Shown here piece after piece: positions 23,768 to 31,533 of a stretch of 35,488 nucleotides of DNA. The stretch is from Pseudarthrobacter sp. C4D7. Its GTDB lineage: Bacteria; Actinomycetota; Actinomycetes; Actinomycetales; Micrococcaceae. A model generated the notes under the pieces. That model was not told the origin of the DNA and did not search any database. It saw only the letters and a program-made list of their open reading frames with translations. The stretch covers positions 1-35,488 of the forward strand of contig NZ_JABFMW010000039.1 of NCBI RefSeq assembly GCF_013359725.1, given 5' to 3'. A program made the translations under genes and the position numbers. Positions within the stretch are counted from its first letter, which is position 1, and every line of letters begins with the position of its first letter.

Positions 23768-24910
23768 CTATGAACGTACCCCGGAAACGGCAGGAGCAAG
23801 CTCCACGGGCCGCCCTTCCGTAATGGAACGTTCCGCCGCGAGCCCCATCCGGACCGACTGGAGGCCGTCGGCAACGGTCACTTCGACGGGCCCCTCGCCC
23901 AGGATGGCCTTGCGGAAGCCGAGGTGTTCGTAATAGGTGGAGCCGTGGTGGGCACCGGCTGCGAGGACTGCCTCGTCCACCGGAACCTCATGCTTTTCCG
24001 GGCCCAGCGGGGACCGCGGGCTGAACTCCACGGTGGCCTCGGCCTCATCGCCGGGGATCCAGTGGTTGGCGGCCACCGGGATCAAGGTTTCAATCTTTGC
24101 GGCATCACCCACGATGGAGATCCGCTCCTGGAACTTGGAGCCCTCGGCGAACATGGACAGTTCCAGCATGGCCCGGCGGCCGCCCTTGAAGTCCACGATC
24201 ACGTAGGCGTTGTCAACCATGTCGGACACCCGGCCGTCATACACCTCGTCCATGTGGTTCACGTCGTGGCCGCCGCTGGCGTAGACGCGGACAGGCTCGT
24301 CCTGCAGGATCAGCCGCATCAGGTCGAAGAAGTGGCAGCACTTTTCCACCAGCGTGCCGCCCGTGCGTTCGGCGAAGCGGTTCCACGCGTCCACCTTGTG
24401 CAGGAACGGAAAACGGTGCTCCACGATGGAGAGCATGTGGATGTTTCCCAGCTTGCCGCCGTGGGCTGCCTGGATGATCTCCTGCACCGGCGGCATGTAC
24501 CGGTACTCCATGGCCACCCAGACGGGCGCGCCATAGCCGGCGGGCAGGACCTCCAGCTCGTCTGCCTGCGCCGCACTGGTGCATACGGGCTTTTCGACCA
24601 GCACGGGGATGTTGGCGCCGCCGGCGAAGATGTCCTTCAGGATGCCCAGGTGCGTGTCATTGGGGCTGGCGATGACAAGGGCGTCCACCAGGCCCGAGGC
24701 CAGGAGCTCCTGGTGGTTGCCAAACGTCTGCACCTCATAGCCGATCTCTTTCACGGTTTCTTCCAGGGAGGAAGGCGTGGGGTCCGAGACTGCGGTGATG
24801 AGGCTCCCCGGAATGAGTGCAAGGTTCCGGACGTGTTCGCGGGCCATGTGACCGGCTCCAATGAGGCCGTACCGGATGGTCCGGAGTGATTCCGCAGTAG
24901 GCAATGACAT
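23768..24910 (-). CDS. Gfo/Idh/MocA protein, candidate NAD-dependent sulfoquinovosidase (GH188/SqgA type)
   Basis: Predicted 380-residue protein: Rossmann domain with YGLIGAGHMAREHVRNL (14-30), the EKP motif at 106-108, and a substrate domain with HRFPFLHKVDAWNRFAERTGG and LVEKCCHFFDLMRLI (His193, Asp196). The start at 24910 has GGAG about 7 nt upstream. Most relatives are sugar dehydrogenases, but some are glycosidases that use NAD+ transiently; I recall a sulfoquinovosidase of this kind (SqgA, GH188) from Arthrobacter. The island otherwise lacks a GH31 sulfoquinovosidase, and this gene diverges directly from the SF-kinase gene across a shared operator, so that role is the best fit. It remains an inference; an ordinary sugar oxidoreductase is the alternative. 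Confidence 0.7.
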   Translation of the reverse strand: MSLPTAESLRTIRYGLIGAGHMAREHVRNLALIPGSLITAVSDPTPSSLEETVKEIGYEVQTFGNHQELLASGLVDALVIASPNDTHLGILKDIFAGGANIPVLVEKPVCTSAAQADELEVLPAGYGAPVWVAMEYRYMPPVQEIIQAAHGGKLGNIHMLSIVEHRFPFLHKVDAWNRFAERTGGTLVEKCCHFFDLMRLILQDEPVRVYASGGHDVNHMDEVYDGRVSDMVDNAYVIVDFKGGRRAMLELSMFAEGSKFQERISIVGDAAKIETLIPVAANHWIPGDEAEATVEFSPRSPLGPEKHEVPVDEAVLAAGAHHGSTYYEHLGFRKAILGEGPVEVTVADGLQSVRMGLAAERSITEGRPVELAPAVSGVRS

Positions 24911-24969
24911 GAGCTGCTCCGTTTCTCTACGTTGAGGGGGCGGGACCGCGGCGTTGCATCCCAAACACA

Positions 24970-24996
24970 ACTATACAGAAAGTGTTGTTTTTCCAA
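24970..24996 (-). promoter_or_regulatory. Candidate promoter of the sqgA-like/deoR unit
   Basis: On the minus strand, TATAGT (24970-24975) is a good -10 element. TTGGAA (24991-24996) is 15 bp away and ATGTTG is 18 bp away as possible -35 elements; both lie inside the operator palindrome. Confidence 0.45.
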
Positions 24997-24998
24997 CA
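24983..24998. promoter_or_regulatory. Candidate DeoR operator between the divergent SQ operons
   Basis: TGTTGTTTTTCCAACA carries the same TGTTG...TTCCAACA frame as the site at 23744-23759. It overlaps the -35 regions of both divergent promoters, so one bound repressor could silence both directions. Confidence 0.7.
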
Positions 24999-25013
24999 TA
25001 GCGTGTGTATATT
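24985..25013 (+). promoter_or_regulatory. Candidate promoter of the SQ catabolic operon
   Basis: TTGTTT (24985-24990) and TATATT (25008-25013) are separated by exactly 17 bp, 37 bp upstream of the kinase GTG. The -35 element lies within the palindromic operator. Confidence 0.6.
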
Positions 25014-25049
25014 TCTTCAATACCAGCCGGAACTACAACGAGGTGGAAC

Positions 25050-25964
25050 GTGCCCCAACCGTCAACTGGAACCCTGCTCTTCGTAGGCTGCGCCACCCTG
25101 GACTCCATTGCCCTGGTCCAGGACTTCCCGGCCGAAGACAGCCGGACCGTCGCCGTGGACTTCACGACGGCGGGCGGCGGCCCCGCTGCCACCGCGGCTG
25201 TTGCCGCGGCCCGGGCAGGGGCAACCACGGCCTTCGCCGGGGTCCTGGGAACCGATGAGGAAGGAGACCGCATCATCAGCGGCCTCCAGGCCGAAGGCGT
25301 GGATACCTCGGCCGTAATCAGGGACGCCGGCGTCAAAACCGGAGCCAGCGTGATCGTGGTGAGCAAGGCCACCGAAAGCCGGGCCATCGTCACCCGTCCG
25401 GTTCCTGCCGTCAGCTTTCCCGCAGGCAGCCGCTTCACCGAACTGCTGCACTCGGCGGCCTGGGTCCACGTGGACCACCTGGGCTGGAACGCCGTCGCCT
25501 CGGCGGCCGGCACCACCTCCGGGGACTTGAACATCAGCGTCGACGCAGGCAATCCGATCCCGTCCTTCACCCCCCGCGGCGTCGCACTCTACGTACCCAC
25601 CATCGAAAGGCTCCAGGCGGAGTACGGCGCGGGCCTCTCCCCCGAGGCCCTCCTGGGCAAGGCGCTCGACGACGGCGCCACCGCCGTCGTCGCCACCGCC
25701 GGCTCCGAAGGCGCCTGGGTGGCCGAACGCGGCGGCGAGCCCGTCCATGTCCCGGCCACCCCCGCCACAATCGTCTCAACCCTCGGCGCCGGCGACGTGT
25801 ACCACGGAGCCCTGCTCGCCGCCGTCGCAGCCGGCCTTCCGCTGGTGGACGCGGCCGTGTTCGCCGGCCGCACCGCCTCCGCCTCGTGCGGCGGACTGGA
25901 CGGCCGCTCCGCCATCCCGCACCAGAGCATCACCCCTGTCCCAGTTTCCAACCTGACCAGCTGA
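25050..25964 (+). CDS. PfkB-family kinase, probable 6-deoxy-6-sulfofructose 1-kinase
   Basis: Predicted 304-residue ribokinase-like enzyme. N-terminal GGGPAATAAVAAARAG (42-57) and the C-terminal TLGAGDVYHGALLA with the catalytic-base Asp249 are the two PfkB signatures. The GTG at 25050 is chosen because GAGGTG lies just upstream; the longer frame starts inside the promoter. E. coli YihV, which phosphorylates sulfofructose at C1, belongs to the same family. Position as the first gene before a YihT-like aldolase, in an operon with an SQ-isomerase-like protein, supports that reaction here. Specificity is inferred. Confidence 0.82.
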   Translation: MPQPSTGTLLFVGCATLDSIALVQDFPAEDSRTVAVDFTTAGGGPAATAAVAAARAGATTAFAGVLGTDEEGDRIISGLQAEGVDTSAVIRDAGVKTGASVIVVSKATESRAIVTRPVPAVSFPAGSRFTELLHSAAWVHVDHLGWNAVASAAGTTSGDLNISVDAGNPIPSFTPRGVALYVPTIERLQAEYGAGLSPEALLGKALDDGATAVVATAGSEGAWVAERGGEPVHVPATPATIVSTLGAGDVYHGALLAAVAAGLPLVDAAVFAGRTASASCGGLDGRSAIPHQSITPVPVSNLTS

Positions 25965-25976
25965 AAGAAGCAGCCC

Positions 25977-26861
25977 ATGAGCCACACCGATCTTTCCCCC
26001 CTGCAGCGCCCGTCCGGCGCCTTCGCGATGCTTGCCGTCGACCAGCGCGAAGCCATGCGCAACATGTTCGCCGAGCACACGGACCAGCCGGTCACGGACG
26101 ACGACCTGCGCGCTTTCAAGCTTGAGGCCGCCCGCATCCTGACCCCCTACGCGTCCGGGATCCTCATCGACCGCCAGTTCGCGCTGGACCAGGCCATCGA
26201 GGCCGGCGTCGTGGACCCCAGCTGCGGACTCATCGCCTCCGCAGACCACTTTGAACCGGCCCACGGCGAGCTGGTGGGCGAGGTGACAATCGACCGCCTG
26301 GTGGACCCGCACAAATACAAGGCCCTGGGCGTCAAGGCCCTCAAGTTACTGGTGCTCTACCGCCCGGACGAGCCGGCAGAGGGCCGGGTGGCCATGGTCC
26401 GCGAATTCGTGGACAGCTGCCGGTCCGCGGGACTGATCAGCATCATCGAACCCGTCTCGCGCAAGCCGCTGGCCGGCGGTGACTTCGACTGGAACGCCGG
26501 GATCCTGGCATCAGCCAAGGAACTGGGCAGCCTGGGGGCAGACCTCTACAAGGCCGAGGTTCCCTTCAAGGGACAGGCAAGCGAAGAAGAGGTCCGCGCA
26601 GCCTGCGCCGAACTGACCAAGGCCATCGACGGCCCCTGGGTGGTCCTCTCCAGCGGCGTGCCCGAGGACGTCTTCCCCGACGCCGTCCGGTGGGCGTGCC
26701 TGGAAGGCGCCAGCGGCTTCCTCTCCGGACGCGCCGTCTGGGCCTCCTGCATCGGCACCCCCGACGTCGTCGAATCCCTGTCCACCGACGCCGTCCGCCG
26801 GCTGCAGCGCCTCTGCGCCGTGGTTGACGACGTCGTCTCGGCACAACGGGCCCACGCATAG
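25977..26861 (+). CDS. Class I aldolase of the YihT/LacD type, probable sulfofructose-1-phosphate aldolase
   Basis: Predicted 294-residue TIM-barrel aldolase: MLAVDQREAMRNMF near the N-terminus, SCGLIASADHFEP, KALKLLVLYRPDEP, IIEPVSR, and the Schiff-base Lys192 in GADLYKAEVPFKG, next to the position I recall for E. coli YihT (Lys193). The expected reaction cleaves 6-deoxy-6-sulfofructose 1-phosphate to DHAP and sulfolactaldehyde. The ATG follows the kinase stop by 12 bp with a GAAAGAAG site. Tagatose-1,6-bisphosphate aldolases (LacD) are the close alternative, but the isomerase, dehydrogenase and exporter downstream favour the sulfosugar. Confidence 0.82.
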   Translation: MSHTDLSPLQRPSGAFAMLAVDQREAMRNMFAEHTDQPVTDDDLRAFKLEAARILTPYASGILIDRQFALDQAIEAGVVDPSCGLIASADHFEPAHGELVGEVTIDRLVDPHKYKALGVKALKLLVLYRPDEPAEGRVAMVREFVDSCRSAGLISIIEPVSRKPLAGGDFDWNAGILASAKELGSLGADLYKAEVPFKGQASEEEVRAACAELTKAIDGPWVVLSSGVPEDVFPDAVRWACLEGASGFLSGRAVWASCIGTPDVVESLSTDAVRRLQRLCAVVDDVVSAQRAHA

Positions 26862-26918
26862 GCCCAGCGTCGGCGCCACCGCGCCCTCCACGGGGCAACC
26901 CGCTTCCGCAGTAACAAC

Positions 26919-26946
26919 ACAAGGCACAGCAAACAAGGCACAGCAA
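26919..26946 (+). repeat. Perfect 14-bp tandem duplication
   Basis: ACAAGGCACAGCAA occurs twice head to tail in the 105-bp gap before the binding-protein gene, ending 20 bp before its GTG. It resembles a recent slippage duplication; a regulatory role is not evident. Confidence 0.7.
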
Positions 26947-26966
26947 CACTCAACGAGGAGATTATT

Positions 26967-28256
26967 GTGAGTCAGATTTCACGCAGGCAGGCTATGGCCA
27001 TTCTCGGAGCCCTGGGCTTCGGCGCCACGGCGGCGGCGTGCGCAGGCCCTGGCGGTTCCACTGCGCCGGCCGGCGCCTCCGGCCCGGCGGCGCCGTCCAC
27101 CGGCGCAGTGACCGGCAAGGTGTCCTTCGCCCACTGGCGCGGCGAGGACAAGGCCGTGTTCGACGAGCTCATCAAGCGTTTCGCCGCAAAGCATGACGGC
27201 GTGGAGGTGGCCCAGGACATCTCCACCTCCAACGACTACAACGCCCAGGCACTGCAGAAGCTGCGCGGCGGTTCCATCGGGGACGCCTTCGCCACCTTCC
27301 GCGGCGCGCAGTTCAAGAACTTCAGTGAGGCCGGGATTTATACCGACCTCAAGGACAGCAAGGCCGTGGGGAACTACCAGAAGGGCCTGCTGTCCGCCGG
27401 CCAGAGCGGTGACCACCAGCTGGGCCTGCCGTACCAGGTGGTGTTCCCCATGCCCATGGCCAACGTGGACCTCTTCGACAAGGCCGGCGCGGAGATCGCA
27501 CCCAAGAACTGGGACGCGTTCCTGGCGATGTGTGAAAAGCTCGCCTCCTCCGGGGTCATCCCCATCTCCTGGCCGGGCGGCGACGTTGGAAACGGCGGCC
27601 AGCTGTTCAACTGCATGATTGCCAACAACGCCCCGGTGGATGACATGTGCGCCCAGATCGAGCAGGGCAAGCTCAAGTGCACCGATGACTGGTTCCTGAA
27701 GATGCTGAACCAGTACAAGGACCTGGCCCCCTTCGTGCAGCCCAACGCCACCGGCACCGCTGTGGAGCCGGCACAGAACCTCTTCTCCCAGGGCAAGGCC
27801 GCCATGCTGGCCACGGGTTCGTACCACATCGCCGCGGTCCGCGGGCTGGGCGCCAAGTTCCCCATCGACCTGGTGTTCCCCAACACCACCTCCGACGGCA
27901 AGGGCAAGTATGAGGGCGCCTACAACGCCACCTTCATCCTGGGCGTCAATTCGGCCAGCAAGAACCAGGCTGCCGCGGCAGCCTGGATCGATTTCCTCTC
28001 CGAACCCGAGAACGCCGGCTACTACGCCAACCAGACCGCCCAGCACGTTTCCGTGGACAAGGTGGAGTACACCAACCCGGACCTGAAGCGGCTGAGCCCC
28101 TGGCTGCAGAAGAAGACCGCGCTCGCCGCCCGTTTCCAGTTCAACAACCTTGACGTGCGCAACGCGGTGGAGGCCAGCGCCACGGCCGTCATTTCCGGCA
28201 CCAGCCCGGAGCAGGCAGCCGCTGCCGCCCAGAAGATTGTTGATGAACGGTTATGA
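26967..28256 (+). CDS. ABC-importer sugar-binding lipoprotein, probably for sulfoquinovose or its glycosides
   Basis: Predicted 429-residue solute-binding protein. The N-terminus carries a twin-arginine-like lipoprotein signal (SRRQAMAILGALGFGATAAAC, lipobox Cys near residue 25). The mature part is a typical carbohydrate-binding two-lobe protein (VSFAHWRGEDKAVFDELIKRF, LGLPYQVVFPMPMANVDLFDKAG, AAAAAWIDFLSEPENAGYY). GTG start with GAGGAGA 6 nt upstream. Its last codons overlap the first permease ATG by 4 bp. It is analogous in context to SmoF, an SQ-glyceride-binding protein in agrobacteria; the ligand is inferred from operon content. Confidence 0.86.
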   Translation: MSQISRRQAMAILGALGFGATAAACAGPGGSTAPAGASGPAAPSTGAVTGKVSFAHWRGEDKAVFDELIKRFAAKHDGVEVAQDISTSNDYNAQALQKLRGGSIGDAFATFRGAQFKNFSEAGIYTDLKDSKAVGNYQKGLLSAGQSGDHQLGLPYQVVFPMPMANVDLFDKAGAEIAPKNWDAFLAMCEKLASSGVIPISWPGGDVGNGGQLFNCMIANNAPVDDMCAQIEQGKLKCTDDWFLKMLNQYKDLAPFVQPNATGTAVEPAQNLFSQGKAAMLATGSYHIAAVRGLGAKFPIDLVFPNTTSDGKGKYEGAYNATFILGVNSASKNQAAAAAWIDFLSEPENAGYYANQTAQHVSVDKVEYTNPDLKRLSPWLQKKTALAARFQFNNLDVRNAVEASATAVISGTSPEQAAAAAQKIVDERL

Positions 28257-29209
28257 GCATCCATCCCGGAACCGCTGCCAAGCGCAAGGCGCCGGAGAAC
28301 CAAGCCGCCGCCGGCACCGCCAAGGTGCGCCGCCGTTCGCCCACCCGGGTGAATCCGGCCCTGTATCTCTTCCCGCTGCCCGCCGTCGCCGTCATTGCCT
28401 TCTTCCTGGTGATGCCCACGCTGCAGGCATTCCAGTACGCCATCACGGACTGGAACGGCTTCTCGGCGGCATTCAACTACGTGGGCCTGGACAACTTCAT
28501 CCGCGCGTTCACGAAGGACTCGCTGTTCACCAACGCCCTGACCAACAACCTGAAGTTCGTGCTGCTGGTGGTGATTGCCCAGACCGCTTTCTCGCTGGTG
28601 CTGGCGCTGCTCCTCACCAAGAACTCCCGGGGCAGCATCCTGCTCCGGGCCCTGTTTTTCTTCCCCACCATCCTGTCCTCGGTGTCGGTGGCCTTCATCT
28701 GGAAGTTCATCTACGACCCCAACTTCGGCCTGGCGAACTCCGTCCTTCGCACGGTGGGAGTGGACGGGGGCGCCTACCTCGGTAACGACGCCCAGGCCCT
28801 GTACTGGGTGGCCATCACCCAGGTGTGGTTCCACTCGGGCCAGATGATGGTGGTCTACATTGCCGGCCTGCAGGCCATCCCCAAGGAACTCTACGAAGCG
28901 GCGGAGATGGACGGTGCCAACAAGTGGCAGCAGTTCAAGTCCATCACCTGGCCGTTCGTGGCACCCGCCACGTCGATCGTGGTGGCCTACACCACCGTGC
29001 AGTCCTTCAAGGCGTTCGACCTGATCCTGGGCATCGCGGGCAACCCACCCAAGAGCTCCCTGGACATCCTGTCCACCCGTATTTACAGCACCTTTGCCAA
29101 CTCGGAGTTCGGCTACGCCGCCGCCCAGTCGATCATCTTCATGGCGATGATCGCCCTGGTCACGTGGCTGCAGCGCCGCCTGCTCCGGCTGACCCCGAAG
29201 GGGGAATAG
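28253..29209 (+). CDS. ABC sugar permease (MalF/UgpA type) of the SQ importer
   Basis: Predicted 318-residue inner-membrane permease with six helices after a basic 35-residue N-terminal tail. The EAA loop is YEAAEMDGANKWQQFKSITWP. YAITDWNGFSAAFNYVGLDNFIRAF is the usual first periplasmic segment. ATG overlaps the TGA of the binding-protein gene (ATGA). Like the GH42 importer, no ATPase gene is nearby, so a shared ATPase is expected. Confidence 0.9.
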   Translation: MSIHPGTAAKRKAPENQAAAGTAKVRRRSPTRVNPALYLFPLPAVAVIAFFLVMPTLQAFQYAITDWNGFSAAFNYVGLDNFIRAFTKDSLFTNALTNNLKFVLLVVIAQTAFSLVLALLLTKNSRGSILLRALFFFPTILSSVSVAFIWKFIYDPNFGLANSVLRTVGVDGGAYLGNDAQALYWVAITQVWFHSGQMMVVYIAGLQAIPKELYEAAEMDGANKWQQFKSITWPFVAPATSIVVAYTTVQSFKAFDLILGIAGNPPKSSLDILSTRIYSTFANSEFGYAAAQSIIFMAMIALVTWLQRRLLRLTPKGE

Positions 29210-29213
29210 CAGC

Positions 29214-30029
29214 ATGCTCGCCTCGCTAAGCCGCCGCGCCATCCTGGCCATCTATGCGGTCATCATCATCATTCCCCTGACAGTGGTGGCCTTCGGCAGT
29301 TTCAAGTCCACGCAGGAACTTTTCGCCGGGCCGTTCAGCCTCCCGCACTCCCTCTCCCCTGACAACTTCGCCGAGGTGGTGGGCGGCCAAAACCTGGGTA
29401 ATTCCTTCATCAACAGCGCGATTGTCACCGGCATCTCCGTACCTCTCACCCTGTTCCTTGCCAGCCTGGCCGGCTACGCCGTCTCACGGCTGAAGGGCTT
29501 CATGTCCTGGGCCATCTTCGGCTTTTTGGTGCTGGGCATGGCCATCCCGGCGCAGGCCAACATGGTCCCGCTGTACGTGCTGTTCGGCCGGCTTGGCCTG
29601 CTGGACAGCCTGGCCGGCCTCATCCTGGCCAACGTGGTGTCCACCCTGCCCATCGCCGTGTTCATCCTGGGCGGGTTCATGCGGACCCTGCCCAAGGAAC
29701 TCTACGAAGCCTCCTCCATCGATGGCAGCGGGCCGTGGAAGACCTACTCCTCCATCGCCCTGCCGCTCTCCGCACCGTCCATCGCTGCGGCCGCCATCTT
29801 CCTGTTCGTCATCCACTGGAACGAACTGCTGTATCCGCTGCTGTTCATCCAGTCCCCCGGAAACCGGACCCTGCCGCTGGCACTGCTCAGCTTCCAGGGC
29901 GAATTCCAGACCAACTACCCGCTGCTGTTCGCCGGCGTCATTCTGGCTTCGCTGCCCGTGGTGGTGGCCTACGTCTTCCTGCAGCGCTACTTCGTGGCCG
30001 GCATCACCGCCGGCGCCAGCAAGGGATGA
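29214..30029 (+). CDS. ABC sugar permease (MalG/UgpE type) of the SQ importer
   Basis: Predicted 271-residue inner-membrane permease, the partner of the preceding one (4 bp gap). Six helices start at AILAIYAVIIIIPLTVVAFGSFKS; the EAA loop is YEASSIDGSGPWKTYSSIALP, and the C-terminus LQRYFVAGITAGASKG is characteristic. GGGGGAATAGC before the ATG includes the ribosome site. Confidence 0.9.
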   Translation: MLASLSRRAILAIYAVIIIIPLTVVAFGSFKSTQELFAGPFSLPHSLSPDNFAEVVGGQNLGNSFINSAIVTGISVPLTLFLASLAGYAVSRLKGFMSWAIFGFLVLGMAIPAQANMVPLYVLFGRLGLLDSLAGLILANVVSTLPIAVFILGGFMRTLPKELYEASSIDGSGPWKTYSSIALPLSAPSIAAAAIFLFVIHWNELLYPLLFIQSPGNRTLPLALLSFQGEFQTNYPLLFAGVILASLPVVVAYVFLQRYFVAGITAGASKG

Positions 30030-30093
30030 GGACGACGGCGGCGGGCGGCTTTGCGGCGGCCAGACAATTTCCAGCCAACGAAAGGCAAGACAA

Positions 30094-31533
30094 GTGAACC
30101 TCAAATCAGCCCGGCACCTGGTGAACGGCACGTGGCATTCCGGCGGAACCGCCAAGGACGTCACGGATCCGGGTAACGGCAGCACCGTGGGCGAGGTTGC
30201 CTGGGGCTCCGCCAGCGACGCCACTGCCGCCGCCGACGCCGCCGCGGAGGCCTTCGGTTCCTGGTCCCGCACCACTGTCCGGCAACGGGCAGACCTGCTG
30301 CGCGGCGCCGCCGACCTCCTGGCCGAACGTCGGGACGAACTCGCGCACACCCTGGCACTGGAAGCGGGCAAGCGGCTTCCCGAAGCGCAGGGCGAGGTGG
30401 ACTTCTCGGTGGAGTACTTCCGCTGGTTTGCCGAGGAGGCACGCCGGGCCACCGGCACCGTCAGCCCGCCTGAGCTGCACGGCCGCCGGCACCTGAGCAG
30501 CCGCAAACCCATCGGCGTGGCCCTGAGCCTGACGCCCTGGAACTTCCCCGTCTCCATCCAGGCGCGGAAGCTCGCAGCCATGCTGGCGGCCGGCTGCACC
30601 GTGGTGGGCCGGGTGTCGGAGAAGGCTCCCTTGGCCGCCACCGGGCTGTTCGAGGTCCTGCATGACGCAGGCTTCCCCGCCGGTGTGGTCAACCTGGTCC
30701 ATGGGCCGTCCCGGGAAGTGACCGCCGCCCTGATGTCCCACCCGGCGGTCCGCGCCGTCAGCTTCACCGGTTCCACCGGCGTGGGACGGCAGATCATGGC
30801 ATCGGCCTCGGAGCGCGTGGTCCGGCCCCTGCTGGAGCTGGGCGGCAACGCGCCTTTCATCGTCTTTGAGGATGCCGACCTTGACGCCGCCGTCGACGGC
30901 GCCGTCCTGGGCCGGCTGCGCAACACCGGCCAGTCCTGCGTGGCGGCCAACCGCTTCCTGGTCCAGGACAGCATCGCGGAGGAGTTCGCACGGAAGCTCG
31001 CGGACCGCTTTGACGCCATGAGCATCGGCCACGGAGTTCCCGACGGCGGTGCACCGGTCCCGGACCTCGGTCCCGTCATCGACGCGGACAGGATGGCGGC
31101 GGTACAGGCGCTCGTCGACGACGCCCTGGAGCGCGGCGCCCGCCGTGTCACCGAACGGACGTCGGTCCCCTCGGAAGGGTCCTTCCTGGCACCCACTCTG
31201 CTCACGGACGTCCCGGACGACGCACTGCTGGTGACCGAGGAAGTCTTTGGCCCGGCAGCCGGCGTCGTCACCTTCTCCTCAGAGGAAGAAGCGGTCCGCA
31301 AGGCCAACGCCACCGAAATGGGCCTGGCAGCCTACGTCTGGAGCAGCAGCCCCAGGCGCGGCTGGGACATCCCCGAGCAGCTCGAGGCCGGGATTGTGGG
31401 CGTCAACGATCCCTTGCCCTCCGTCGCCTTCGCCCCGATGGGCGGCGCCAAGCAGTCCGGCCTGGGCCGGGAAGGATCAAGCCTGGGCCTCGAAGAATTC
31501 GAGGAGGTCCAGTACGTGGCCTGGAGGCCGTAA
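30094..31533 (+). CDS. Aldehyde dehydrogenase, probable sulfolactaldehyde dehydrogenase
   Basis: Predicted 479-residue NAD(P)-dependent aldehyde dehydrogenase close to the succinate-semialdehyde branch. It has TPWNFP with Asn150, FTGSTGVG (224-231), the general base Glu248 in LELGGNAPF, the nucleophile Cys282 in NTGQSCVAANR and EEVFGPAAGV. In the cofactor-binding KPSE position it reads GRVSEKAPL, so the usual Lys is Arg173. The GTG at 30094 has GAAAGG upstream; the longer frame reads out of phase through the permease. Oxidation of sulfolactaldehyde to sulfolactate fits the context, analogous to GabD/SlaB-type enzymes in other sulfoglycolytic clusters. A general semialdehyde role is the alternative. 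Confidence 0.82.
   Translation: MNLKSARHLVNGTWHSGGTAKDVTDPGNGSTVGEVAWGSASDATAAADAAAEAFGSWSRTTVRQRADLLRGAADLLAERRDELAHTLALEAGKRLPEAQGEVDFSVEYFRWFAEEARRATGTVSPPELHGRRHLSSRKPIGVALSLTPWNFPVSIQARKLAAMLAAGCTVVGRVSEKAPLAATGLFEVLHDAGFPAGVVNLVHGPSREVTAALMSHPAVRAVSFTGSTGVGRQIMASASERVVRPLLELGGNAPFIVFEDADLDAAVDGAVLGRLRNTGQSCVAANRFLVQDSIAEEFARKLADRFDAMSIGHGVPDGGAPVPDLGPVIDADRMAAVQALVDDALERGARRVTERTSVPSEGSFLAPTLLTDVPDDALLVTEEVFGPAAGVVTFSSEEEAVRKANATEMGLAAYVWSSSPRRGWDIPEQLEAGIVGVNDPLPSVAFAPMGGAKQSGLGREGSSLGLEEFEEVQYVAWRP

Noticed and set aside
29484..31313. A 609-codon minus-strand open frame opposite the dehydrogenase and permease
   Set aside because: Ser/Arg/Pro/Ala-rich composition without domains; the plus-strand genes have clear family motifs.
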